This document shows positions 15,529-24,998 of a stretch of 64,000 nt of DNA, piece after piece. Position numbers and translations under genes: made by a program. The notes below the pieces were generated by a model that worked only from the letters and a program-made list of their open reading frames with translations, had not been told where the DNA came from and did not search any database. Location: assembly GCF_020181035.1 (NCBI RefSeq), contig NZ_JAIQYY010000002.1:357284-421283 (forward strand). The letters run 5' to 3'. The stretch comes from Streptomyces sp. CoH27. Its GTDB lineage: Bacteria; Actinomycetota; Actinomycetes; Streptomycetales; Streptomycetaceae. Position 1 is the first letter of the stretch, and every line of letters starts with the position of its first letter.

Positions 15529-16650
15529 TCACCAACCGGGATAGCCGTCCCACCAGTGCGGGTCCCAGCCCCGGACGTACTCGCTGCCGCTCGGCGAGTC
15601 GGTCGTCTCACTCAGCATGTCCCGGGCCAATGTGTCGAGCACCCAGGCCAGTTCATGACGGCTCACCAGGTCCAGAGGCAGTGCCTCGAAGCCGTGCACG
15701 GCACCGAGCAGCGCCCCGGTCACACAGGCGACGGAGTCGCCGTCCGGTGCACCCGCCGCGAAGTCCAGCGCATCCCTGAGCTGGGCACGGCCGGGGAACC
15801 AAGCCGCCGTGTAGATCCCGCCGAGCAGGGCCGAGGGCGCTGTCGCATCCGGTGCGAGGCGCGCCAGCACTGCCGCCTGCGCGGGCTGGCCGGCCGCGTG
15901 CTGCATCGCCGCCAGGAGCCGCCTGCGTGCGTCGTCGGTCACCCGTTCGTCCAGGTCGCCGAGCGTGGCGGCCCCCGCTTCCAGGGCTTGCCGCACGGCA
16001 CGGTCGGACCGGCCCGTGTGGTCGTCGTCCGGCGGAGTGCTGGTGAGGCAGTGGTGGAGCAGCACGGCGGCCTGGGCGGTGGCGGACCGCGCGGCCGAGT
16101 CGCCGTGGGTGAGTCCCGCGAAATCGCCGGCCTGCTGGGCCCAGCCGATTCCGACGACCGCGATCGGGAGCGACCGGGTCAGCGCATGACAGCCCCGGCT
16201 GGCCGTGGCGATCTCGTCGTGGGGAGTCTCGATCCGGGACAGGGCCGCCACCGTCGCCGGAGCGCTGCCACGCCGCTCGGCCAGCACGGGCACGCCCGCG
16301 AGCCAGCCGTCCGGCCACTCCCCCTCACCCATGGAGGAGCCCCAGCGGCGCCGCATCCTCTGCACCTCGATGCCCTGCAACGCCGCCCACCGGCAGTACG
16401 CGTGCAGGACGACTCCCGGCGGATGACAGATGCCCTTGTGGCTCGCCCGCACCATCGCCCGAATGACGCCCTCGGCCGTGAAGCAGGCAAGCTGCGTGCT
16501 GACCCCCGCCCGCAGCACGCCACTCGGCGGCAGATTGCCCCGAGCCGCGCCCAGCGTGTCACCGATGCCCAGCCCGAGCATCATCCCCCGCACCCGGGAT
16601 TCCGTCCGGAGGGCCTTGCTCCGCCGGTCCGTTGGCTCTTCCTCAGCCAC
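15529..16650 (-). CDS. ADP-ribosylglycohydrolase-fold protein
   Basis: A 373-residue protein starting at GTG 16650 after AAGGAAG. The ADP-ribosyl-glycohydrolase (DraG/ARH) family pattern is present. It has the N-terminal GMMLGLGIGDTLGAARG, where the family has GDALG, and the C-terminal metal motif DGDSVACVTGALLGAVHG, matching GGDTDTxAxxxGAxxGA. These acidic residues bind two Mg2+ or Mn2+ ions. Members remove ADP-ribose from proteins or nucleic acids or hydrolyse related metabolites. The N-terminal metal ligands are less standard than in DraG, so the substrate is open. It stands alone between the EF-G paralogue and an empty interval. Confidence 0.85.
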   Translation of the reverse strand: MAEEEPTDRRSKALRTESRVRGMMLGLGIGDTLGAARGNLPPSGVLRAGVSTQLACFTAEGVIRAMVRASHKGICHPPGVVLHAYCRWAALQGIEVQRMRRRWGSSMGEGEWPDGWLAGVPVLAERRGSAPATVAALSRIETPHDEIATASRGCHALTRSLPIAVVGIGWAQQAGDFAGLTHGDSAARSATAQAAVLLHHCLTSTPPDDDHTGRSDRAVRQALEAGAATLGDLDERVTDDARRRLLAAMQHAAGQPAQAAVLARLAPDATAPSALLGGIYTAAWFPGRAQLRDALDFAAGAPDGDSVACVTGALLGAVHGFEALPLDLVSRHELAWVLDTLARDMLSETTDSPSGSEYVRGWDPHWWDGYPGW

Positions 16651-16825
16651 GTCGGTCTTCCTTCTTCCCCCAGGCCCCTTGCCGAGCGGCACCAGGTCTG
16701 TCTTGAGGCAATGACAAGCGTCCCCCACCGGACTCAGACCTCGCCCACACCGTATCGCTCCCGGTCGGGGCCCCGCGGCGCACGGCGACGCACGGGCGTG
16801 CGGGGGCCGCTCTGTGAACGGCGCG

Positions 16826-16866
16826 GGGCCGCGGCACGGGCCGGGTGGTGGCTCGTGCCGCGGCCC
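16826..16866 (-). terminator. Terminator hairpin downstream of the EF-G paralogue
   Basis: A 17-bp stem (16826-16842 with 16850-16866) pairs GGGCCGCGGCACGGGCC with its complement, with one G-T pair and a 7-base loop. It lies 31 bp past the EF-G-like stop. Confidence 0.8.
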
Positions 16867-16896
16867 GCCCCTTCTCGGGAGGGACCCGGATGTCCG

Positions 16897-18984
16897 CTAC
16901 CGGACCGGCGCGCTCATCGCTTGCGGTGCCGGTGCCGACGCCGGCCGCGGTGCGAGGGCGTACCCGGCGGGCCGGGCCGTGAAGGTGCCGCGGCCCTGGG
17001 TGCGGCTGCGCAACCGCGTGGCGTAGCCGAACAGTTCGGCCAGCGGCACGGTCGCGGTCAGTACGGCCGCGCCGCCGCGGGTCCGGGAGCCGCCGACCCG
17101 GCCGCGCCGGGCCGCCAGGTCGCCGAGAACCGTGCCGACGGCGTCCTCCGGCACGGTGACCGTGACCTCGGCGACCGGTTCCAGCAGGGCGGTCACGCAG
17201 GCGCGCAGGGCCGCGCGCAGCCCGAGCCGGCCGGCGGCGCGGAAGGCCGTGTCGGAGGAGTCCTTCACATGGGTGGAGCCGTCGGTGAGCGTGACCCGCA
17301 GCCCGGTCACCGGGTGCCCGTCCAGCGGGCCCTCGGCGAGCGCGTCCCGGCAGCCGGCCTCGACCGCGCGCACGTACTCCTGCGGTACGCGGCCACCGAC
17401 CACGGCGGAACGGAACTCGAAGCCGGTGGCGCCGGCTTCGGACCCGAGCGGCTCGACGTCCAGTACGACGTGGGCGAACTGCCCCGCCCCGCCGTCCTGT
17501 TTGACGTGCCGGAAGACGAACGCGGTCACGCCCCCGACGACCGTCTCGCGGTAGGCGACCCGCGGCCGACCCACGGTGACCTCCGGTCCTCCGTCCCGGC
17601 GGATCTTCTCCACCGCGACCTCCAGATGGAGTTCGCCCATCCCGGACAGCACGGTCTGCCCCGTCTCGGCGTCGGTGCGCACCGTCAGCGAGGGGTCCTC
17701 CTCGGCCAGCCGGGCCAGCGCCGTCGCCAGCCGTCCGGTGTCCGTGGCGCGCCGGGCCTCGACGGCGACGGACACCACGGGCTCGGCGGCCACGGGCGGT
17801 TCGAGGAGCAGCGGGGCGCCGGGGTCGCACAGCGTCGAGCCGGCCCGCGCCGACTTCACACCCGCGAGCGCCACGATGTCCCCGGCCACGGCCCGGTCGA
17901 GCTGGACGTGCCGGTCCGCCATGACCCGCAGGATGCGCGCCACCCGCTCGGTACGGCCGCTGCCCTGCTCGCGCACGACGTCTCCTTTCTCCAGCGTGCC
18001 CGAGTAGACACGGACGTGGGCGAGCCGTCCGGTGCCGCTCGCGTGCACCTTGAACACCAGCCCTGCGAACGGGCCTTGGGGGTCGGCGGCCCGCTCCTGC
18101 TCACCGCCGTCGTGTGCGCCGCGTACGGCGGGGACGTCGAGCGGGGAGGGCAGGTAGGCGACGACCGCGTCCAGCAACGGCTCGATCCCCCGGTTGCGGT
18201 AGGCGGATCCGGCGAGGACGACCACGCCGTCCCCGGTGCGGGTGAGGTCGCGCAGGGCGGCGGCGAGCGTGGCGGGCGTGAGCGAGTCACGCCGGCAGAA
18301 CTCCTCCAGCGCGCCCGGATGCAGCCCTGCCACGGTCTCCTCCAGCAGTCGCCGCCGGTGTGCCGCCTGCGCGCCGAGCGGCTCGGGCACGGGCCCCTCC
18401 ACGGCCGTACCCGAAGCGTCGTGCCAGGTCAGCGCACGCATCCGCACCAGGTCGACGACGCCGGTGAAGGTGTCCTCGGCGCCGATCGGCAGCTGCACGA
18501 CCAACGGCGCCGGGTGCAGCCGGTCCCGGATCGAGGCGACGGCCCGGTCGAGGTCGGCGCCCGCGCGGTCCAGCTTGTTGACGAACGCGATGCGCGGGAC
18601 ACCGTACCGGTCGGCCTGCCGCCACACCGACTCGCTCTGCGGCTCGACCCCGGCGACGGCGTCGAACACGGCGATCGCGCCGTCCAGGACGCGCAGCGAG
18701 CGCTCGACCTCGTCGGCGAAGTCGACGTGGCCGGGGGTGTCGATGAGGTTGATGCGGTGACCGTCCCAGGCGCAGCTGACGGCGGCGGCGAAGATGGTGA
18801 TGCCGCGGTCGCGTTCCTGCGGGTCGAAGTCGGTGACGGTGGTGCCGTCGTGCACCTCGCCCCGCTTGTGGGTGGTGCCCGTCGCGTACAGGATCCGCTC
18901 GGTGACGGTGGTCTTGCCCGCGTCGACGTGGGCGAGGATGCCGAGGTTGCGGACGGCGGCGAGGCTGGTGGTGTTCGTGCGCAC
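16897..18984 (-). CDS. Elongation factor G paralogue (EF-G-like translational GTPase)
   Basis: A 695-residue protein, GTG start at 18984. G-domain motifs are intact: G1 AHVDAGKTT, switch I RGITI, G3 DTPGHVDF and G4 NKLD. Domains II-V follow ([42 protein letters not shown]; the C-terminal EF-G fold). It is not beside rpsL, rpsG or tuf, so it is a second EF-G rather than the main fusA. In streptomycetes such paralogues have been linked to fusidic-acid tolerance or ribosome protection, but sequence alone does not decide this. The C-terminal tail is Pro/Ala-rich. A 16-bp tandem duplication lies in its leader. Confidence 0.92.
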   Translation of the reverse strand: MRTNTTSLAAVRNLGILAHVDAGKTTVTERILYATGTTHKRGEVHDGTTVTDFDPQERDRGITIFAAAVSCAWDGHRINLIDTPGHVDFADEVERSLRVLDGAIAVFDAVAGVEPQSESVWRQADRYGVPRIAFVNKLDRAGADLDRAVASIRDRLHPAPLVVQLPIGAEDTFTGVVDLVRMRALTWHDASGTAVEGPVPEPLGAQAAHRRRLLEETVAGLHPGALEEFCRRDSLTPATLAAALRDLTRTGDGVVVLAGSAYRNRGIEPLLDAVVAYLPSPLDVPAVRGAHDGGEQERAADPQGPFAGLVFKVHASGTGRLAHVRVYSGTLEKGDVVREQGSGRTERVARILRVMADRHVQLDRAVAGDIVALAGVKSARAGSTLCDPGAPLLLEPPVAAEPVVSVAVEARRATDTGRLATALARLAEEDPSLTVRTDAETGQTVLSGMGELHLEVAVEKIRRDGGPEVTVGRPRVAYRETVVGGVTAFVFRHVKQDGGAGQFAHVVLDVEPLGSEAGATGFEFRSAVVGGRVPQEYVRAVEAGCRDALAEGPLDGHPVTGLRVTLTDGSTHVKDSSDTAFRAAGRLGLRAALRACVTALLEPVAEVTVTVPEDAVGTVLGDLAARRGRVGGSRTRGGAAVLTATVPLAELFGYATRLRSRTQGRGTFTARPAGYALAPRPASAPAPQAMSAPVR

Positions 18985-19326
18985 GGCCCAGGGCCTTTCT
19001 GGGGATCGGATCGACCGAAGAGAAAATCGACCGAAGAGAAAAGGGCAGCGCGATTCACCCGTGCGAGCCGCCGCGTGCAGGACTCAGGAACAGGTCAGCG
19101 GGGCGTGACGGGTGTCCGGTGCCGGCCGCGCAGCGGGCACCGGCCGGACGGAGACACGAGGATCACCTCGTACCGGGAACGGGGAGCGAGAACAGCACTG
19201 CGCGCACGCATGGCCGGGCTCCCCTCGATGTCGGACGACAGGCACCGCCGTACGGTCGTGGCGGTGCTCGGTACGCGATGACGGTACGAGAGGAACGCGG
19301 CCGGGGCACGTGATTTTCGGGTACGC
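18985..19326. other. Intergenic leader with tandem 16-bp duplication (19010-19041)
   Basis: The sequence ATCGACCGAAGAGAAA occurs twice back to back (19010-19025, 19026-19041). It is AT-richer than the surroundings and lies in the 5' leader of the EF-G paralogue. A weaker 8-bp stem (19116-19123 with 19136-19143) lies further upstream. No gene is supported here. Confidence 0.7.
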
Positions 19327-19361
19327 CGTCAGAACCGTGGCCGGGGCCATGGGTTCTGACG
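19327..19361. terminator. Terminator hairpin after the sugar-binding protein gene
   Basis: CGTCAGAACC (19327-19336) pairs perfectly with GGTTCTGACG (19352-19361), and the interior GTGGCC/GGCCAT extends the stem. It lies 21 bp beyond the solute-binding protein stop. Confidence 0.75.
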
Positions 19362-19381
19362 GTGTCCGGGGGCGGGCCGGC

Positions 19382-20401
19382 TCAGCCGAGCTTGGCCGAC
19401 ATGTCGTACTGGTTGTAGACGGCCGCCGCGTTGTCCTTGGTGATCCTGGTGGTGTCCAGTGTCTGGTGCTTGCTGACGGTCTGTCCGTGCACGATGGCCT
19501 CGGCGGTGTCCGCCGCCTGCTGGGCCCCGGTCGGGTAGATGAAGGTGGTGTACATCTGGCCGAGCTGTACGGCGCGGATGCCCCCGGTCGGGATGGCAAG
19601 GCCGTCGATGCCGACGAACTTGATACCGTCGGCCTTGCCGGCGCCGCGGGCCGCGAGCACGGCGCCGAGGGCCATGTCGTCGTTCTCGCCGTAGACGAGG
19701 TCGATCTTCTGGTTCTGGTCGAGCCAACGCTGCATGATCGCGGTGGCGTTGGCCTTCAGCCACTTCGCCTCCTGGTGGTACACGACGGTGATGTGGTGTC
19801 CGGCGATGGCGTCTCTGAAGCCCTTGTCGCGGTCGATCTGCGGCTGGTCGGACAGGGTCCCCTGCAGTTCGGCCACGTTGCCGCCGTGCGGCAGGGCCTG
19901 CACCGCCGCCTCACCGGCGAGCTTGCCGATCTTGTAGTTGTCGCCGCCGATGAAGGACGTGTAGCAGTCGGTGTTCACGGTCCGGTCGAGGATGATGACC
20001 GGGATGTGCGCGGTGCAGGCCTGCTGCACCGCGGCGGTCAGCGGGGCCGGCTCGTTGGGCGAGACGATCAGGACGTCGACCTTCTGCTGGACGAAGTTCT
20101 GCACCTGGCTCACCTGCGTGGCGCTGTCCTGGTGCGCGTCGGTGATGGGCAGCAGCTTGAGGTCGGGGTACTTCTTGACGAAGTGCTGGAGCTGCGCGTT
20201 GAGCTGGGCGCGGTACGGCTCGGCGTTGTTGGACTGGGAGTAGCCGACCACGAACGTCTTCTTGCCGCTGCCCGAGCCGCCGGCGGCTGCGGTCTTCGGC
20301 GCGTGGGCGGCGCAGGAGGTGAGAGCGGCGACGGTGGCGACCGCGCCGGCGAGGGCCACAAAGGTGCGACGGCTCGGTGACAGGGCAGGCACAGCGGACA
20401 C
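19382..20401 (-). CDS. Sugar ABC transporter substrate-binding lipoprotein
   Basis: A 339-residue lipoprotein of the ribose/galactose (Peripla_BP_4) class. GTG start 20401 follows AAGGAG by seven bases. A twin-Arg-containing signal (SPSRRTFVALAG) ends in lipobox LTSC with Cys30 as the lipidated residue. The mature domain has the type I fold landmarks VVGYSQSNNAEPYRAQ, DVLIVSPNEPAPLTAAV, VIILDRTVN and VYGENDDMALGAV. It is the receptor of the importer encoded by the next two genes, 54 bp away on the same strand. Sugar identity is unknown; DRTV and ENDDMAL are typical of the ribose/galactofuranose-type binding-protein group. Confidence 0.93.
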   Translation of the reverse strand: MSAVPALSPSRRTFVALAGAVATVAALTSCAAHAPKTAAAGGSGSGKKTFVVGYSQSNNAEPYRAQLNAQLQHFVKKYPDLKLLPITDAHQDSATQVSQVQNFVQQKVDVLIVSPNEPAPLTAAVQQACTAHIPVIILDRTVNTDCYTSFIGGDNYKIGKLAGEAAVQALPHGGNVAELQGTLSDQPQIDRDKGFRDAIAGHHITVVYHQEAKWLKANATAIMQRWLDQNQKIDLVYGENDDMALGAVLAARGAGKADGIKFVGIDGLAIPTGGIRAVQLGQMYTTFIYPTGAQQAADTAEAIVHGQTVSKHQTLDTTRITKDNAAAVYNQYDMSAKLG

Positions 20402-20455
20402 AGCGGACTCCTTGCGTGGGTGAGGGTGAGGGGTGGTGCGGGGAGGGGACGGCGG

Positions 20456-21550
20456 TCAGGCGCGGGCGCGCAGGCGGCGCAGCGGTTCGGTGAGGGGCTT
20501 CAGGAAGCCCGGGCGCTGCAGCACGACGGCCACGACGACGATGAGGCCCTTGATGATCATCTGCATGTTGTCGCTGATCGCGTTGAGCCCGAGGATGTTG
20601 TCGAGCAGGGTGAGGATCAGCGCGCCGACGGCGGTGCCGGTGACGGTGCCCTTGCCGCCGGCCAGGCTGGTGCCGCCGATGACGGCCGCGGCGATGGCGT
20701 CCAGCTCGTAGGAGGTGCCGGCCAGCGGGTCGGCGGAGGCGCTGTAGGCGGCGTCGATGGGACCGGCGAAGCCGGCCAGCAGGCCGCAGAGCGTGAAGAC
20801 GACGATGATCACCAGGTTGACGTTGACGCCGGAGAGCCGGGCGGCGGTGGGGTTGCCGCCCACGGCGTACACATGGCGTCCGAACCGGGTCCGGGAGAGC
20901 AGCAGTTGCGCCGCGGCGCAGACCGCGACGAACGCGATCACCGGGTAGCCGATGCCCGCGACCAGGGTGTGCCCCGGGGTGCCCAGCGCGGCGAACGCGG
21001 CGGCCTTGGGCGTGAGGTGGCCGTGGGGGTCCACCAACTGCACGCCGACGGCCACGTTGTCGCTCATCTGCCGGTCGATGCCGCGCACCACCGAGAGCAT
21101 GGCCAGGGTCATCACGAAGGACTGGATGCGCAGCCAGGTGGTGCCGATGCCGTTGAGGAAGCCGAAGAACGCGCCCACCAGCGCGCACAGCGGGACGATC
21201 GCCCACGGCGACAGGCCGTGGTGGACCAGCAGCATCGCCGCCGTCATGGAACCGATGCCGAGCACCGATCCCACGGACAGGTCGATGCCCGCGGTGAGGA
21301 TGACCAGGGTGACGCCGACGGCGAGGATGCCGCGCGAGGCGAAGGCGGTGACCGCGTTGGTGAGGTTGTCCTGGTTCCAGAAGATCTGGCCCTTGGTGAC
21401 GATGCCGACGGCGACCACCAGCAGCAGGCCGATGTAGCTCTGCAGCGAGCCGAGTGACGGCAGGGCCCGGGACAGGCGCCCGCGCAGCGTCCGGAGGTGC
21501 GGGCCGGTCCCGGTGGCGGTGTCCCCGGCCGGTGGGAGTGTCTTGCTCAT
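20456..21550 (-). CDS. Sugar ABC transporter permease (RbsC family)
   Basis: A 364-residue membrane protein of the BPD_transp_2 (RbsC-like) family. ATG 21550 normally would overlap the ATPase stop (ATGA). Hallmarks are ILTAGIDLSVGSVLGIGSM, GRHVYAVGGNPTAARLSGVNV and AAAVIGGTSLAGGKGTVTGT, with about ten hydrophobic segments. It forms the membrane channel with the ATPase and receives sugar from the lipoprotein. Because the ATPase gene is frameshifted upstream, the current sequence also allows the permease to be made as the C-terminal half of an ATPase-permease fusion (one 893-codon frame from 23137). Independent initiation at 21550 remains possible. Confidence 0.93.
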   Translation of the reverse strand: MSKTLPPAGDTATGTGPHLRTLRGRLSRALPSLGSLQSYIGLLLVVAVGIVTKGQIFWNQDNLTNAVTAFASRGILAVGVTLVILTAGIDLSVGSVLGIGSMTAAMLLVHHGLSPWAIVPLCALVGAFFGFLNGIGTTWLRIQSFVMTLAMLSVVRGIDRQMSDNVAVGVQLVDPHGHLTPKAAAFAALGTPGHTLVAGIGYPVIAFVAVCAAAQLLLSRTRFGRHVYAVGGNPTAARLSGVNVNLVIIVVFTLCGLLAGFAGPIDAAYSASADPLAGTSYELDAIAAAVIGGTSLAGGKGTVTGTAVGALILTLLDNILGLNAISDNMQMIIKGLIVVVAVVLQRPGFLKPLTEPLRRLRARA

Positions 21551-23137
21551 TTCTCTGCCTCGTTCTCGTCCGCCGGTGGTCCGGCCACAACGTTCTGCCG
21601 TGCCATCGCCGCGGTGAGGATGGCTTCCTGGGTCGCGACCCGGCCCATGGGCCGGGTCGCGGTGGAACTCGCCGGTCAGCCGCCCCTCGCAGAGCACGAT
21701 GATCCGGTCGCACATGCCGATCAGCTCCGGAAGCTCGGAGGAGACGGCGATGATCGCGGTGCCCTGGGCCGCGAGGGCGTCCATCAGGGCGTGGATCTCC
21801 GCCTTGGCGCCGACGTCGATGCCCCGCGTGGGCTCGTCGAGCAGCAGCACCGAGGGCTCGGTGAGCAGGCACTTGGCCAGCACCACCTTCTGCTGGTTGC
21901 CGCCGGAGAGGGTGCCGACGACGGCGTCCAGGCTGTGCGTCTTGGTGCGCAGCTCGGCGACCTTGCCGGCCGCGGCGGCCTTCTCCCGGCGGGCGTTCAC
22001 GGTGCGCCACGGCCTGAGGTAGCGGTCGAGGGCGGCCAGGGTGGTGTTGAACCGTACGGTGTTGCCGAGCACCAGGCTCTGCGCCTTGCGGTCCTCGGCG
22101 ACCAGCGCGACACCCCGGCGGATCGCCGTGCGGGGGGTGTGCGGGCTGTACGGGCGGTCGTTCAGCGTGATCTCGCCGCGCACGCGGTCGCCGGCGCCGA
22201 AGAGCGCCTCCAGCACCTCGCTGCGCCCGGCACCCATCAGCCCGGCGACGCCGAGGATCTCCCCGGCCCGCACCTGAAGGTCCACCGAGTGCAGCGGCGT
22301 ACGGGTGCCGGCCGGCGCGGGAGCCGTGGTCAGGCCCCGCACGCGCAGCCGTACCGGGCCGTCGGACCGCTGCTGCGGCGCCCTGGGGAACAGCTCCCCC
22401 AGGGGCCGTCCCACCATCAGCCGCACCAGCTCGGCGCGGTCGGTGCCGGCGATCGGGCGGCGGCCCGCGAAGGTGCCGTCGCGCAGCACGGTCGCGGAGT
22501 CGGCGATCTCTTCCAGCTCCTCCAGCCGGTGGGAGATGTAGATCAGCCCGACGCCGCGGGCCGCCAGCCGACGGATGACGGAGAACAGCCGCTCCACCTC
22601 GGCCTCGGCGAGCGCGGACGTCGGCTCGTCGAGCACCAGGATCCGCAGGGTGCCGTTCAGTGCCTTGGCCACCTCGACGAGTTGCTGCTCGGCGATGCGG
22701 CAGTCGCGGACCAGCCGCTGCGGGGGCAGGTCGAGGCCGAGGTCGGCCAGCAGCCCGGCGGTGCGGGTGTGCATCGCCGCGCGGTCCAGCGTGCCGCGTG
22801 CGGTGCGCAGTTCGCGGCCGAGGAAGACGTTGTCGGACACGGACAGTTCGGGCACCAGGTTGAGCTCCTGGTGGATCATCGCGATGCCGTGCTGCTGGGC
22901 ATGCTTCGGCGAGTGGATCCGCACCGGCTCGCCGTCGATCTCGATGGTGCCCTCGTAGTCGGCGTGCACCCCGGCGAGGATGTTCATCAGCGTCGACTTG
23001 CCGGCGCCGTTCTCGCCGAGCAGTGCCACCACCTCGCCGGGGTGGACGGTCAGTTCGACGTCGCTGAGCGCCCGGACGCCCGGGAACTCCTTGCTGATGC
23101 CCCGCATTCGCAGCAGGGCGGGCGGCGCGCCGCTCAT
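21547..23137 (-). CDS. Sugar ABC transporter ATP-binding protein (RbsA/MglA type), 3' end frameshifted
   Basis: A two-domain sugar ATPase. The first domain has Walker A GENGAGKST, a degenerate signature (VRDCRIAEQQ) and Walker B ILVLDEPTSAL. The second has a weak Walker A (GLMGAGRSE), signature LSGGNQQ and LLLDEPTRGID, as usual in RbsA. At GEFHRD the reading frame goes wrong. A 28-bp perfect palindrome (21634-21661) appears to have added about 13 bp. In the other frame the sequence continues as the expected family C-terminus VATQEAILTAAMARQN and ends at a TGA overlapping the permease ATG. As written, the ATPase frame instead runs into the permease. Initiation at 23137 has no own ribosome-binding site and is coupled to the leader ORF at 23134-23166. 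Confidence 0.85.
21634..21661. repeat. 28-bp perfect palindrome inside the ABC ATPase gene
   Basis: The arm CGCGACCCGGCCCA (21634-21647) is followed immediately by its exact reverse complement. Removing about 13 bp from its centre restores the conserved ATPase C-terminus, so it looks like a palindromic insertion or an assembly error. Confidence 0.85.
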
Positions 23138-23166
23138 GCCGCGCCGTCCGCGTTCATCCGCGCCAT
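23134..23166 (-). CDS. Ten-residue leader ORF coupled to the ABC ATPase start
   Basis: ATG 23166 follows a strong ribosome-binding site (GGGAGG, six bases) and encodes MARMNADGAA. Its TGA overlaps the ATG of the ATPase (23137) by 4 bp, in a different frame. The ATPase ATG itself has no ribosome-binding site. The small ORF therefore probably delivers ribosomes to the ATPase gene. Alternatively it is the true N-terminus thrown out of frame by a one-base error. Confidence 0.5.
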   Translation of the reverse strand: MARMNADGAA

Positions 23167-23205
23167 TGCGGACCTCCCATGGTGCACAGGTGACGTTCAA
23201 TGTGG

Positions 23206-23317
23206 GAAATCGATTTCAGTAGATCGCGCGTCCCACCGCCACGACAAGGGCATAGTGGTTCAGGAAATGCTGCATCGCAGCGGCGGAGAGGCCCGAAGAT
23301 CCTTGAAATCCTTTTCA
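23206..23317. promoter_or_regulatory. Two LacI-type operators in the divergent sugar-operon promoter
   Basis: A perfect 12-bp palindrome GAAATC-GATTTC lies at 23206-23217. A related near-palindrome TGAAATCC-TTTTCA lies at 23304-23317 (12 of 14 positions symmetrical). Both sit between the ABC operon (starts near 23166, minus) and the LacI gene (23390, plus) and are the likely binding sites of that regulator. Confidence 0.75.
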
Positions 23318-23389
23318 GAGGGAACGTAGGGTTTTCCGTCCGAGGGTGTCAAGAGTCCTGTACGGGTCGGGCGAGAGGTCGGAGGACCC

Positions 23390-24469
23390 ATGACGACGAT
23401 CAACGACGTGGCCCATGCGGCCGGGGTCTCCCCCGCCACGGTCTCCCGGGTCCTGAACGGCGGCCGCGTCACGGCCGAGCGCGCCGAACGGGTCCGTCGC
23501 GCGGCCGCCGAGCTGGGCTTCGCCCCCAACCGGGTCGCCCGTTCGCTGCGGATGCGGCGCAGCAGCCTCGTCGGACTGATCATCCCGGACATCGGGAACC
23601 CGTTCTTCACGGCGCTGGCCCGCGGCGTCGAGGACGCCGCCCAGCGGACCAGCTTCTCGGTGGTGCTGTGCAACACCGACGGGAACCTCGACAAGGAACG
23701 GCGTTATCTGGACATCGCGATCGCTGAACGGATGGCGGGCGTCATCGTGGCCGCCGCGTCCCGCAGCCGCACCGACGTGTCCGCCCTGCGGAGCCGCGGC
23801 ATACCGGTGGTCGCCGTGGACCGCCGCCCCCGCGGGGCATCGGTGGACGCCGTGCTGGTGGACAACGAGGAAGGGGGCGCGGCGGCGACGGCACACCTGC
23901 TGGCCCGCGGCTACCGGCGGGTCGCCTGCATCACCGGCCCGCAGGGCACCTCCACCGCCGAGGAACGGCTGGCCGGCTATCGCAGGGCGCTCCAGGAGTT
24001 CCTGGACGACGGCCCCGGCGCCCCGGCCGGGGAAGCGGACCTGCTGCGCGACTACATCCGGCACGCCGACTTCAAGGTCGAGGGCGGGCACGGGGCCATG
24101 GCCGATCTGCTCGCGCTGCCGCAGCGGCCGGACGCGGTCTTCGCGGCCAACAACCTGATGGCCGTCGGGGTGCTGCAGGCGGTGCGCGAAGCGGGCCTGG
24201 AACCACCGGAGATCGGTGTCCTGTCGTTCGGCGAGGTGCCCTGGGCGCCGCTGGTGCAGTCCGGCCTGACCACGGTCCAGGTACCCTCGTACGACCTGGG
24301 ACGGACCGCGGCGGGCCTGCTGCTGGACCGGATCGCGGGGACGGAACAGCCCTTGCGTACCGTGGTGCTGCGCAGTTCCCTGCAGATCGGGAGGACCACC
24401 GCGGGGCCGCACTCCGGCGTGGCGCGCCGTACGTCCGGAAAGCAGCAGACCGCTTCAGAAGACCCCTGA
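23390..24469 (+). CDS. LacI-family repressor of the adjacent sugar importer
   Basis: A 359-residue protein. Residues 3-25 are a textbook LacI helix-turn-helix (TINDVAHAAGVSPATVSRVL) followed by the hinge helix NRVARSLRMRRS. The core is a periplasmic-binding-protein-like sugar sensor (VGLIIPDIGNPFFTALARG; DAVFAANNLMAVGVL). It is divergent from the ABC importer with about 220 bp between starts containing two symmetrical operators, so it most likely represses the importer and itself until the transported sugar is present. The last about 25 residues are a non-conserved tail. Confidence 0.93.
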   Translation: MTTINDVAHAAGVSPATVSRVLNGGRVTAERAERVRRAAAELGFAPNRVARSLRMRRSSLVGLIIPDIGNPFFTALARGVEDAAQRTSFSVVLCNTDGNLDKERRYLDIAIAERMAGVIVAAASRSRTDVSALRSRGIPVVAVDRRPRGASVDAVLVDNEEGGAAATAHLLARGYRRVACITGPQGTSTAEERLAGYRRALQEFLDDGPGAPAGEADLLRDYIRHADFKVEGGHGAMADLLALPQRPDAVFAANNLMAVGVLQAVREAGLEPPEIGVLSFGEVPWAPLVQSGLTTVQVPSYDLGRTAAGLLLDRIAGTEQPLRTVVLRSSLQIGRTTAGPHSGVARRTSGKQQTASEDP

Positions 24470-24509
24470 TGAACAAGGGTCTCGGACCGCGGCCGGGGAA
24501 GCCGCGCCC

Positions 24510-24947
24510 TTACTCGCCGAGCACCAGCCGCTCCAGTGCCACCCGGGCCCGCGCGTCAGACCGTGCGCGGGCCGCGACGGCGGTCGCGAGCTCCCGCACC
24601 CACGCGTCGAGCTCCACCGGACGCCGGGAGAGCACCACGCCGCGGACCTCCTTGCACACCTCGCCCTGGGGATGCCCGCCGGCCAGGTCGAGCACGAGAC
24701 GCTGCTCGCCGAGGAGGACCTCGACCCGCCGGACACGGCCCTCGCGCCCCGCGAGCCGGTCGGCCATGCCCCGTTTGCGCTCCACGGCGACGGAACCCGG
24801 GGGCAGCGCCTCGGCGAGCGTCCCGGAGAGCACCCGGGCGTAGACGTCCAGGTCGGCGGCGTCCCTGCGCAGCGCGGCTGTCAGCAGGTCGAGGGAGTCC
24901 GGTTCCCCGCCGGGCTCGAACGGGACGGGGTCGGGTGCCGAGGTCAT
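24510..24947 (-). CDS. Conserved hypothetical protein in YbjQ operon
   Basis: A 145-residue soluble protein with no signal peptide or membrane segment. It is predicted helical at both ends with a central beta-rich patch (GSVAVERKRG; RRVEVLLGEQRLVLDL). It is followed by HPQGEVCKEVRGVVLSRR, which has the look of a small ligand-binding domain. No family name is recognised. The gene is the last of three on the minus strand. It starts 51 bp after the first YbjQ-type gene, so it is probably co-transcribed and functionally linked to it. Confidence 0.75.
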   Translation of the reverse strand: MTSAPDPVPFEPGGEPDSLDLLTAALRRDAADLDVYARVLSGTLAEALPPGSVAVERKRGMADRLAGREGRVRRVEVLLGEQRLVLDLAGGHPQGEVCKEVRGVVLSRRPVELDAWVRELATAVAARARSDARARVALERLVLGE

Positions 24948-24998
24948 CGCGGGGCCTCTCGTGGGGTGCGGTCGATCCGGGTGTGCTGGGCGGGGGGC

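Noticed and set aside
15376..19281. 1301-codon plus-strand open frame
   Set aside because: It is antisense to the ADP-ribosylglycohydrolase and EF-G genes, lacks any domain and reflects the GC3 bias of the real genes.
20456..23137. Genuine evolved ATPase-permease fusion
   Set aside because: The conserved ATPase C-terminus and its stop are still present in another frame, so the fusion is explained by the palindromic insertion rather than an established domain architecture.
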